In this document: positions 46,292-54,950 of the stretch, one piece after another
How positions within the stretch are numbered: position 1 is the stretch's first letter
Layout: the number at the start of each line of letters is the position of its first letter
Made by a program: the position numbers and the translations under genes
Notes under the pieces: generated by a model
What the model was told of the DNA's origin: nothing
The model's input: only the letters and a program-made list of their open reading frames with translations
Database searches by the model: none
Assembly: GCF_027012695.1 (NCBI RefSeq)
Contig: NZ_JALUYR010000047.1
Span: 16,212 to 80,211 of the forward strand
Reading direction: 5' to 3'
DNA: 64,000 nt
DNA from: Thermococcus sp.
GTDB taxonomy: Archaea > Methanobacteriota_B > Thermococci > Thermococcales > Thermococcaceae

Positions 46292-47265
46292 TCTGCCTGG
46301 CCATCGAGGGTTTCTTGATCCGAGGAAAACTTCCTTTTAATATCCCTCAGGGACTTTTCGGTTATCTCTTTGAACTCTTCCCGGTTATTTCGTAGAAACC
46401 CTTCAAGATCAAACCCCGTTATGTTCTTCAGGAACTCAAAAGCTTCCTTTCCCTGGAGGACTACCCATCTCTGTTCGAGAGATGAGAGGTGGTTTGACAG
46501 GTTTACCGTGCTGTAGACCAGCATAACGGGCAGGTATCTGTTCTCATCTTTTGGATTCAGTCTCCTTGGATGATGGGGGTCGGTCAATACCCCCGCCATG
46601 TCCAGATCCGCCTGTTTTCTCTTGGAGTCCCCGATATTGTATGCGTACCTAACCTCAATCCCGATGCCATCAAATTTCTCGTTATAATAGTCTATGTATT
46701 TGTCCGCGTTGGTCTTCTTTTTTCGCCCTGTACTCTGTTTTTCGCGAAGGGAATTAATATCCCGGTGTCTTTTGGCTATCAGGCGTTCAAGTTCCCTTCT
46801 AACGGCTTCTTGTTTTAAGGGGTCTTTTATGCTATCAAGAGGGATCAGTATATCCAGTGTTCGGGTGTGTTCTTTGGCTTTTTGATCCCCCTTCCTATTC
46901 CCCGTCTTCCCTTCCTCTGGTTTTTTGTACCCGAATCCTGTGAGGATCTTCTCATCTATTCCCAGTTTCTCACGGATTATCTCTTTCGTAATTTTTTTCT
47001 CAAATAGGTCTCCCAGCTTTCGGGTTGTACTCTGGACGAGGCCTCCCATTATCCGCCATTCTATAATGGTGGGAGCATCAAGTCCCAGCGAAGAAAAGAC
47101 CACATCTTCTCTGTGACGACGAAGTTCCTTATCGAACTCATTAAGCCGTTTGTAGTCTTTGAGGCTCTCTAAGAGGTTGATAATCTCTTTTTTAATCCTT
47201 TCTTCCAGACTCGGTTTTTTGTCATCGGTATCCACTTTGATCCACTCCGCCAGATTGGTCTGCAT
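46270..47265 (-). CDS. Putative restriction endonuclease of an R-M island
   Basis: A 331-residue, Lys/Arg/Asp-rich protein with no signal or membrane segment. The restriction call rests on context: it is overlapped by a winged-helix regulator and faces a DNA methyltransferase. A PD-(D/E)xK-like core may lie around residues 200-225 (GIGIEVRYAYNIGDSKRKQADLD), but this is uncertain. ATG 47265 is chosen, with GGAGGG upstream; a longer frame reaches 47316. The final six residues GAGAGI and the TGA stop are the antisense of the tRNA-Ser 3' end. Base composition is poorer in GC than the neighbouring genes. Confidence 0.65.
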   Translation of the reverse strand: MQTNLAEWIKVDTDDKKPSLEERIKKEIINLLESLKDYKRLNEFDKELRRHREDVVFSSLGLDAPTIIEWRIMGGLVQSTTRKLGDLFEKKITKEIIREKLGIDEKILTGFGYKKPEEGKTGNRKGDQKAKEHTRTLDILIPLDSIKDPLKQEAVRRELERLIAKRHRDINSLREKQSTGRKKKTNADKYIDYYNEKFDGIGIEVRYAYNIGDSKRKQADLDMAGVLTDPHHPRRLNPKDENRYLPVMLVYSTVNLSNHLSSLEQRWVVLQGKEAFEFLKNITGFDLEGFLRNNREEFKEITEKSLRDIKRKFSSDQETLDGQADGAGAGI

Positions 47266-47578
47266 TGCCAAAACCCTCCCCCAGCAACCCCACTGCTTCC
47301 TCAAGTTTCTTTGCAACCTCTATGCCCCGGGATGTTAGCCGATAACTGACCCTGGAATTATCGTTGGTAATCACCTTTGTTATCAACCCCAGGGACTGAA
47401 GTTCCCTTATCCTTTTCATCAAAGTTTCAGGGGATCCACCTACCATCGCCAGAATCTGAGTCAGCGTGTATTTTTTGTGAGGTGTGTTCTCTTTTAGTAC
47501 AAGGAGAAGCCTAATTGCACGGGGTCGTTCCAAAAACTTAATAAGCTCCCACTCTGGGGGGATTCTGTTGGAATCCAT
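47222..47578 (-). CDS. Winged-helix transcriptional regulator of the R-M island
   Basis: A 118-residue protein with a winged helix: KYTLTQILAMVGGSPETLMKRIRELQSLGLITKVI followed by a wing VSYRLTSRGIEVAKKLEEAV, like HxlR/MarR-type regulators. It overlaps the start of the endonuclease gene by 44 nt and diverges from the methyltransferase gene. This position suits a controller that delays or limits endonuclease expression, the role played by C proteins in bacterial systems. The 84-nt divergent region carries a palindrome. Confidence 0.8.
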   Translation of the reverse strand: MDSNRIPPEWELIKFLERPRAIRLLLVLKENTPHKKYTLTQILAMVGGSPETLMKRIRELQSLGLITKVITNDNSRVSYRLTSRGIEVAKKLEEAVGLLGEGFGNADQSGGVDQSGYR

Positions 47579-47618
47579 CTCTACCGGCTCTGATAACCCG
47601 TAACGCTTAAAAACGTTT

Positions 47619-47635
47619 ATTACGTCTTTCGTAAT
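47619..47635. promoter_or_regulatory. Candidate operator in the divergent R-M promoter region
   Basis: ATTACG and CGTAAT are perfect inverted arms 5 nt apart (7 bp if T47618 and A47636 are included). Further CGTAA half-sites lie at about 47599-47603 and 47649-47653. The site is between the regulator gene and the methyltransferase gene, within reach of both promoters. Confidence 0.5.
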
Positions 47636-47662
47636 ATGCTTCGAAATCCGTAAGGTGAGAGC

Positions 47663-49027
47663 ATGGGACAGGGCACTTTAGACGGGCTTATGGTTTATCC
47701 CGGGAAAGGCAGGTTTAAAATCGTCTGGAAAAACCTAAGTCCCGAACTGATCACGTTTAAGGGAAAGTTCAACCATCCTGTTCACTCATGGTTCCGGCTG
47801 ACCCCCAGTTATTCCCCCGATCTCGTTAACATCCTCCTTAACGAACTCGGTAAAAGCAGTTCACAGGACGTTGTCCTGGATCCTTTCTCCGGAACGGGAA
47901 CCACGCTGCTGGAATGTAAGAAAAGGGGTATACCCTCCATTGGGGTTGAGATAAACCCGGTTTTATACAGAGTAACGCGGGCATCTTCATCATGGGATAG
48001 GTTGGATCCCGGTCTGCTCAAGAATATTGTGAGGGCTTTTCTTGATTTTGCGGAGGAAATGTTCCAGAGGTTTGAGTCGGTTCCCCTAAGTAAATTTGAA
48101 ACCCATGGAATAATGCTTCCCAGACTTTCCAATCTCTTTCGATGGTGGGCTCCGGATGTATTGAGGGATCTGTTGCTGATTAGGGAAGCCTTCAAGGAGT
48201 ACGCCATGGAGTTACCGGAGGAATATCAGGACTTCCTCTGGATTGGAATGGCGTCCATACTCTTGGACTTTGCCAACATAAGACGAAACCATCCAACCAT
48301 AAGTTTCGTTGACAATCCCTTTAACCTTGGCCAATCCAACGGTGGGAAAAACTGGATAAAGAAGTTTAGCATGTCTGTCCTTGCAAAAAAGTATGAGGTC
48401 ATGATCAAGGATGTGGAAAAAGTCAAAACTGAAGTGCCGAATCCCGCACCGTCAATGGCAATGATGGGAGATAGCAAGCATCTTGGAGATGTAATTCCCG
48501 GAGAATATCACGGCAGAATTACGCGGGTAATAACTTCTCCCCCCTATCCAAACAGGTATAGTTACGTCATGGAGACAAGACCTTATCTGTACTTTTTTGA
48601 GGTGTTTACCAGCCCTTCGCAGGCGTCTGAGCTTGACATGGAGACCATAGGGGGAACATGGGGCAAGGCCACGTTTTCTCTTAAGGGTAAGCGCATCCGC
48701 CCGGTGAACAGCATAGTGGACGATGCACTCTCAGATATCCCCGAAAAGATATACTCCCTAAGTGACATAATGGCCAATTACGTTGTGAAATACTTTAACG
48801 ATATGTACCTGCACCTGGCTGGGATGTCCCGGATATTGAAGGAGGGTGATTCAAGAGTAGCCTACGTCATAGGAAACTCCTACATTAAAGGCGTTGAGGT
48901 GCCCTCCGACCTTTTGCTGGCCAGGATTTTAGAGGGGCTTGGGTTCACGGTTGAAAAGATCTGGCATCTCCGAAAACGGGGTGGAAAGAGGGGACTGTAC
49001 GAGGCCGTCGTGTTCGCCCGCTATTGA
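47663..49027 (+). CDS. Site-specific DNA methyltransferase (probable N4-cytosine type)
   Basis: A 454-residue AdoMet-dependent methylase. The AdoMet motif VLDPFSGTGTTLLE is at residues 71-84 and the catalytic motif TSPPY at 291-295. Motif order (AdoMet, long recognition region, catalytic) is of the alpha type, and a T/S-PPY core is common among m4C enzymes, though N6-adenine is possible. ATG 47663 follows GGTGAGAGC. It lies opposite the regulator/endonuclease pair and would protect the host genome. Its stop abuts the stop of the map gene. Confidence 0.9.
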   Translation: MGQGTLDGLMVYPGKGRFKIVWKNLSPELITFKGKFNHPVHSWFRLTPSYSPDLVNILLNELGKSSSQDVVLDPFSGTGTTLLECKKRGIPSIGVEINPVLYRVTRASSSWDRLDPGLLKNIVRAFLDFAEEMFQRFESVPLSKFETHGIMLPRLSNLFRWWAPDVLRDLLLIREAFKEYAMELPEEYQDFLWIGMASILLDFANIRRNHPTISFVDNPFNLGQSNGGKNWIKKFSMSVLAKKYEVMIKDVEKVKTEVPNPAPSMAMMGDSKHLGDVIPGEYHGRITRVITSPPYPNRYSYVMETRPYLYFFEVFTSPSQASELDMETIGGTWGKATFSLKGKRIRPVNSIVDDALSDIPEKIYSLSDIMANYVVKYFNDMYLHLAGMSRILKEGDSRVAYVIGNSYIKGVEVPSDLLLARILEGLGFTVEKIWHLRKRGGKRGLYEAVVFARY

Positions 49028-49918
<891 letters not shown>

Positions 49919-50009
49919 TCATCACCACCGGGGGATTGGGAAGATCCCCTTAAACCTTTCCACGGGAAAACCTTTTATTGCCGCCCGACCCTACCCCTAC
50001 GGTGGGCCC

Positions 50010-51491
50010 ATGCTCGAACTGGGGAAGCACATCAACGTCTCGGACGACCTCTTCGTGGTGAAGAACCTTATAGGTTCAATCCTCCAGGGCGTCGGAATCG
50101 CCTACCTCTTCCCCGTGCTCCTGGGATGGTTTTACCCGGATGAGGTAAGCCACGTACTTTACTTCGCAATCCCGGGGGCCCTGAGCATTCTCCTGGGAGC
50201 GTGGCTTGCCAGGCACATGGGTAGCATTGAGGACGTCAACCTCAGGCAGGCAATGATCTCGGCGGCCTTCGTTTGGCTCTTTGCCTCCTTCATAAGCGTC
50301 GTCCCCTTCATGGGGATTGCCGGGATGTCCTTCATTGACTCCTATTTCGAAAGCATGAGCGCCTGGACCGGTACGGGGCTCACGATGATGACCCATCTTG
50401 AGGCCTATCCCCACATGCTCCTCTTCTGGCGCGCCTGGATGCAGTGGCTGGGGGGAATAGGCATAGTCCTCGTAGCCCTGACCGTTCTCATCAGGCCGGG
50501 CGTCGCCGCCGCGAGGCTCTACCGTGCCGAGGCGAGGAGTGAGAGAATCCTGCCGAACCTCGTGAACACCTCCAAGATAATCTTCGAGATATACCTCTTT
50601 CTCACCCTCATCGGCATCTACCTCTACTACCTCAACGGCATGTCCCTCTTCGATGCGGTGGTTCACGCGATGACCGGTCTGGGAACTGGAGGTATGAGCA
50701 ACCACGATCTGAGCATAGGCTTTTTTAACAGTCCCTCGATAGAGGCCGTCACGATATTTCTCATGATAATGGGTGCCGTTAACTTCACCGTCCACTACCG
50801 GATGTTCGTCAACAGGCACCTCAAGCCCTTCTTCGATGACATCCAGGTCAGGTATATGTTCGTCTTTCTCCTACCCGCGATCCTGCTGATTGCGTACAGT
50901 CTCCTCGGTATCGGCTCCCCGGTAGGTGAATCCCTTAGGGAGGCGGTTTTCCACTCTGTCTCGGCCATAACCTGTACCGGCTTCGGAATAGCCGATCTGA
51001 GCAGGTACCCCGAGCTCGGCAAGTTCATAATAGCAGTCCTGATGGTCATAGGCGGTGGCGCGGGAAGCACCGCGGGCGGTATAAAGCTGATCCGCGTTAC
51101 CCTCATGTACGAGAGCCTCAAGTGGACGCTCCAGCAGGCCATACTCCCAAGGGGAGCGGTGATAAAGAGAAAGGTCGGCAACTACGTCTTCACCGAGGAG
51201 GACGTTCAGGAGGTCATGAGCTTCACGATGACCTACATAGCGATCCTCCTCGTCGGGACGATCTACACGATGGTAAGGATGAAGGCCACCCTGGTGGATT
51301 CCCTCTTTGAGGTCGCCTCCGCCCAGGGTAACGTTGGTCTGAGCGTTGGCCTGACCTCCGCCGCCATGCCCCCCGATATGAAGGTTCTCCTGATCCTCCA
51401 TATGTGGATAGGCAGGCTGGAGATATTCTCGACGCTGGTCTTTATCATAAGCGTCCTCCTCCTCTTTCCCAGGGTGGTGAGGGTCAGATGA
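50010..51491 (+). CDS. TrkH-family potassium uptake protein
   Basis: A 493-residue membrane protein with the four-repeat pore layout of TrkH/KtrB. Filter-like glycines appear in SAWTGTGLTMM, MTGLGTGGMSN, SAITCTGFGIAD and ASAQGNVGLSVG. It transports K+ and would normally pair with a TrkA regulator, which is not adjacent. ATG 50010 follows GGTGGG; its stop overlaps the ATG of the ABC ATPase gene, so they share a transcript. Confidence 0.93.
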   Translation: MLELGKHINVSDDLFVVKNLIGSILQGVGIAYLFPVLLGWFYPDEVSHVLYFAIPGALSILLGAWLARHMGSIEDVNLRQAMISAAFVWLFASFISVVPFMGIAGMSFIDSYFESMSAWTGTGLTMMTHLEAYPHMLLFWRAWMQWLGGIGIVLVALTVLIRPGVAAARLYRAEARSERILPNLVNTSKIIFEIYLFLTLIGIYLYYLNGMSLFDAVVHAMTGLGTGGMSNHDLSIGFFNSPSIEAVTIFLMIMGAVNFTVHYRMFVNRHLKPFFDDIQVRYMFVFLLPAILLIAYSLLGIGSPVGESLREAVFHSVSAITCTGFGIADLSRYPELGKFIIAVLMVIGGGAGSTAGGIKLIRVTLMYESLKWTLQQAILPRGAVIKRKVGNYVFTEEDVQEVMSFTMTYIAILLVGTIYTMVRMKATLVDSLFEVASAQGNVGLSVGLTSAAMPPDMKVLLILHMWIGRLEIFSTLVFIISVLLLFPRVVRVR

Positions 51492-52378
51492 ACGTGGTGG
51501 AGGTGGAGAACCTGAGCTTCAGGTACCGCCGGACTAGATCCCGCTCCCTGCGGGACGTTAACCTCACCATTAAACAGGGTGAACTGGTTGGGGTAATCGG
51601 GCCAAGCGGGAGCGGGAAGTCAACACTAAGTCTCACCCTGAACGGCGTGATCCCGAACTTGATAAAGGGCGAGTTCGAGGGGAGGGTTCTGATAAGGGAT
51701 CCCCGTACCGGAGAGGAGTTTGACACGAGGGAGACGCCTGTTCCCAGGCTGTCAACCGTGGTCGGTCTCGTCCTCCAGAATCCCGAGAGCCAGCTCTTCA
51801 ACATGACCGTTGAGGAGGAGATAGCCTTCGGCCTTGAGAACCTTGGTCTCGATAGGAACGAGATACTGCGGCGAATCCGGTGGGTTCTGGAGGTTACCGG
51901 GCTCAAGGGCCTTGAAAAGGAGTTCCCCCCCACCCTGAGTGGCGGTCAGAAGCAGAGGCTCGCCATAGCCTGCGTTCTGGCGATGAAACCCTCCATTCTT
52001 GTTCTCGATGAGCCAACGAGCCAGCTCGATCCCCTTGGCCGAAAGGAGGTTCTCGGCCTCGTATCCCTCCTCAACAGGGAGCACGGCATAACCGTTGTCC
52101 TGGTGGAGCACCACACGGGGTACCTCTTCCGCCATGCCGACAGGATATTGGTGATGGACGGCGGGTCGGTGGTTATGGACGGGAGGCCCAGTGAGATAGC
52201 GGAAGAAGTAGAGAAGCTGAGGGAAATAGGGGTGAAACTCCCGGCATCCCTCGAAGCATCCCATGAGCTCAGGGAGAGGGGCCTGGTGGACGGGCTGGCG
52301 CTGACCCCCGAGGAGTTCAGCTCGATTTTGAGGCTTCGAGCAGGAGCTCGAGGTAGGAGCGCCTCTCGAAGCGCCTGA
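51488..52378 (+). CDS. ECF-type ABC transporter ATPase (orphan)
   Basis: A 296-residue ATPase with Walker A GPSGSGKST (38-46), Q-loop in LVLQNPESQLFNMTVEEEIAFGLENLG (typical of energy-coupling-factor A subunits), signature LSGGQKQRLAI and Walker B ILVLDEPT. The EcfT membrane protein, second ATPase and substrate-binding S component expected nearby are absent. The last ~20 residues (RLRAGARGRSASRSA) are antisense to the CYTH gene end and look unlike the family, so the original 3' end may have been lost. Confidence 0.88.
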   Translation: MNVVEVENLSFRYRRTRSRSLRDVNLTIKQGELVGVIGPSGSGKSTLSLTLNGVIPNLIKGEFEGRVLIRDPRTGEEFDTRETPVPRLSTVVGLVLQNPESQLFNMTVEEEIAFGLENLGLDRNEILRRIRWVLEVTGLKGLEKEFPPTLSGGQKQRLAIACVLAMKPSILVLDEPTSQLDPLGRKEVLGLVSLLNREHGITVVLVEHHTGYLFRHADRILVMDGGSVVMDGRPSEIAEEVEKLREIGVKLPASLEASHELRERGLVDGLALTPEEFSSILRLRAGARGRSASRSA

Positions 52379-52859
52379 CCCCCAGATCCCTGAGTATTCT
52401 CCTGAGCCTCTCGACGATCTCCTCGATGTTCTCCCCGTTCCCGACCAGGGCCTCTATCTCGATGAACTTGCCGAGGCCTTCAACATCGTCGAGTGCTATG
52501 ATTACCCCTTTGTCCACGTAGTACTTCTCCCTGACCTTCTCCACAGTGAGAACCTCCCGAAACCCGAGGTTCAGGAGTATCTCCTCGTGCCTGTCCGGGT
52601 CGCTTATCGGAACCTCTATCTCCTTTCTCGTCTTCGAGTTCGGATCCATCTTCGGCCCCTTGTACGTGAGGAATGACTCAAAGTGCCCGTTGAAGCGCCT
52701 CACCCTTATCCTGAGCGCTTCGTCAGTCTCAGCGAAGTTCCTGCACGGATGCTGGAAGTAGGTGTCCTCATGGTACTCGCGCCTTATCAGTTCGAACCTT
52801 TCCCTTACCTTCTGGAAGATCTCATCATCGGCGTAGCCCTTGACCTCAACCTCAATCAC
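52317..52859 (-). CDS. CYTH-domain protein (class IV adenylate cyclase / thiamine-triphosphatase-like)
   Basis: A 180-residue protein starting at GTG 52859 (VIEVEVKGYADDE), containing the ExExK motif EVEVK at residues 3-7. Strands with RIRVRRF, SFLTYKGPK and TRKEIEV line the tunnel that binds triphosphate substrates. Archaeal members may form cAMP or hydrolyse polyphosphates; the substrate is unknown. Its start overlaps the archaemetzincin stop. Confidence 0.87.
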   Translation of the reverse strand: MIEVEVKGYADDEIFQKVRERFELIRREYHEDTYFQHPCRNFAETDEALRIRVRRFNGHFESFLTYKGPKMDPNSKTRKEIEVPISDPDRHEEILLNLGFREVLTVEKVREKYYVDKGVIIALDDVEGLGKFIEIEALVGNGENIEEIVERLRRILRDLGVRRFERRSYLELLLEASKSS

Positions 52860-53404
52860 CTCATCACCCCCAGGTTCCTCATTAGTTGGGTCTCGCAGGC
52901 GGGACAATAGAGGGGGCCCTTCAGGTCGGTGTCCACTATCGAGTTTGAGAAGTGCATGACGCAATCCCTCCTTGGACAGTGACCGAGACCGAAAACGTGG
53001 CCGAGCTCGTGCATGGCCTCCTTAACGGTTCTCTCCAGCAGGAGTTCATCGTTGGGTGGTTCGCCGTAGAACTCCGGTCTGAGCCTGAATATCGAGACCA
53101 CCGCCGCACCCAGACCGGGATGCGCCAGGCCGAAGATGAAGTTCAGTCCCTCCTCATAGAGATCGAGCCCGGTGATCCCGAGTACCGCCCTCGCCCCGAC
53201 TCCGAGCTCCGCGAGGACCGGAAGGAACGCCCGCCCCAGGAACTGTCCCCTGGCGGGGTTGAATGCACTTTCAAAGACCTCCACGGGAAGGGGATCTCCC
53301 ACCTTCACTGGAAGGCCGAGCCTGGAGTAGTAGGAGTTGACGAAGGTCGAGACCCCCGCGACGATATCCTCCGGGACATCGCCTATGGGAACCACCAGTA
53401 TCAT
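52856..53404 (-). CDS. amzA: Archaemetzincin metalloprotease
   Basis: A 182-residue zinc protease with HELGHVFGLGHC at residues 132-143 (three His ligands) followed by the conserved cysteine pairs CPRRDCVM and CPAC, as in archaemetzincins. The Met-turn is likely the M in CVMHFSNS. Physiological substrate is unknown. ATG overlaps the HepT-like stop, and its stop overlaps the CYTH start: a tightly coupled three-gene unit. Confidence 0.94.
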   Translation of the reverse strand: MILVVPIGDVPEDIVAGVSTFVNSYYSRLGLPVKVGDPLPVEVFESAFNPARGQFLGRAFLPVLAELGVGARAVLGITGLDLYEEGLNFIFGLAHPGLGAAVVSIFRLRPEFYGEPPNDELLLERTVKEAMHELGHVFGLGHCPRRDCVMHFSNSIVDTDLKGPLYCPACETQLMRNLGVMR

Positions 53405-53793
53405 TCCCTCCCCTCCAGGTGGTTCAAAACGGTCTCTATGAACTCCAGGTACTCGGGCATGTTTTCGAATGCAATTTCGTCGTCAATCAGCTCGTAGTCG
53501 TAGACAAGGATCTCCCTGAGCCGGGCCAAGAATTCCGCCTTCTCGATCACTTCTCCGGAAATCAAACCCCTCTCCCCGAGCGATGTGATGACGTCCGCGT
53601 AGGAGATGGCCGTTATACCGTGTTCCCTGGCTTTTTCCGCAAGCTCATCGAGGAGGAGTCCTATCGCGAACTCAAGCCTTTTGTATATCCCGTCCTTCGT
53701 GAGTCCCAGATTTTTGAACTCCCCGGGGGAGGGTGGCATGCCTTTTCTTATCATCTCCAGGCTCTCAAGAACTTTCTCCCTCAAGTCCCACAC
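53401..53793 (-). CDS. HepT-like (DUF86 HEPN) protein with altered active site
   Basis: A 130-residue helical HEPN-type protein. The catalytic R-x4-6-H stretch expected near the end reads LREILVYDYELIDDE: arginine is present, but the histidine is replaced by tyrosine. The usual nucleotidyltransferase (MNT) antitoxin partner is not adjacent. I start it at GTG 53793, because a TATA element (TATAA at 53816-53820) is exactly 25 nt upstream and no ribosome site exists, so the message is leaderless. Confidence 0.75.
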   Translation of the reverse strand: MWDLREKVLESLEMIRKGMPPSPGEFKNLGLTKDGIYKRLEFAIGLLLDELAEKAREHGITAISYADVITSLGERGLISGEVIEKAEFLARLREILVYDYELIDDEIAFENMPEYLEFIETVLNHLEGRE

Positions 53794-53844
53794 CGTCAAA
53801 GATTGGAAAAGGGGGTATAAACCTTTTCCGGGAGAAGGGGAAGC

Positions 53845-54882
53845 TCACGGGGTGAGGTCCATCGGCCTGAGCTCCTCCAGGAGGTGCTTCGCGAACTCGA
53901 TGGTCTTCTCGATGTCCCTCAGATCAGCGGTCTCGACCTGGCTGTGCATGTAGCGGATCGGTATGCTCAGCACTGCGGTGGCAACGCCCTCCCTGTTGAT
54001 CTGCATGATGTTCGCGTCGGTTCCCGTCGGCCTCGGCGAAGCCTCGACCTGGAGTTCAATGCCGTACTTCTTGGCAACCTCGTCGGCGAAGGCCCTGAGC
54101 TTGGGGTTGATGTTTGGACCAACGTCCATGACCGGTCCGCCGCCGAGCTTGGGAACGATCTTGCCCTTGTCGCCGACCTGCTTGGCGAAGGTAACGTCCA
54201 TCGCTATTCCAATCTCGGGATCTATCGCGTAGGAAGCGACGCGCGCTCCCCTTAGTCCAACCTCCTCCTGGACGGAGCCAACGAAGTAAATGTCAGCCTC
54301 GTGGTTCTCAATCCTTTTCGCGGCCTCAATCATGGCGTAGAGGCAAACGCGGTCGTCGAGGTAGGGGGTGGCTATTCTGTTCTCGCTGAGCTGGGTAAAG
54401 GCCGGGGCGAACTCGCCTACAGTTCCAACGCGGAAGCCTAATTCCTCAGCTTCCTCCCTGCTGTCAACGCCCACATCAACTACTATCGTGTCCCAGTCCG
54501 CGGCCTTCTTCCTGTCCTCCGGCTTCTGGAGGTGCGGCGGTATGTGGCCGACAACTCCAAAGCGCTCGCCCTTCTCGGTGAAGAAGCGAATCCTCTGCGC
54601 AACCAGGGTCCTCGGGTCGACTCCGCCGATTGGAACGAGGTGGAGGTAGCCCTCCTTGTCGATGTGGTTAACCATGACGCCTATCTTGTCCATATGGGCC
54701 GCTATCATGACCTTCGGTCCGGAACCCTTCCTGTGGGCTATGACGTTGCCGAGCTTGTCGATGTAAACCTCATCGGCAACCTTCTCAAGCTCCTCCTTAA
54801 CAACGTCCCTTATTCCAAGGAACTCGTAGCCGGAAACGCCCGGCGCTTCCACAACCTTCCTCAAAAGCTCAACGTCAACCAT
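53845..54882 (-). CDS. M42-family aminopeptidase (TET type)
   Basis: A 345-residue co-catalytic metallopeptidase. Metal ligands appear in [39 protein letters not shown] and the C-terminal [12 protein letters not shown]. These assemble into dodecameric tetrahedra in Pyrococcus and trim peptides after proteasome degradation. ATG 54882 follows GGAGGCGAAAGCC. Peptide use fits the protease and AOR elsewhere in the window. Confidence 0.94.
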   Translation of the reverse strand: MVDVELLRKVVEAPGVSGYEFLGIRDVVKEELEKVADEVYIDKLGNVIAHRKGSGPKVMIAAHMDKIGVMVNHIDKEGYLHLVPIGGVDPRTLVAQRIRFFTEKGERFGVVGHIPPHLQKPEDRKKAADWDTIVVDVGVDSREEAEELGFRVGTVGEFAPAFTQLSENRIATPYLDDRVCLYAMIEAAKRIENHEADIYFVGSVQEEVGLRGARVASYAIDPEIGIAMDVTFAKQVGDKGKIVPKLGGGPVMDVGPNINPKLRAFADEVAKKYGIELQVEASPRPTGTDANIMQINREGVATAVLSIPIRYMHSQVETADLRDIEKTIEFAKHLLEELRPMDLTP

Positions 54883-54950
54883 GGCTTTCGCCTCCTTTAG
54901 ATTTCCATCTGAATGTACTTGACCAGCTTAATAAGGTTTGCGAAGGGAGG

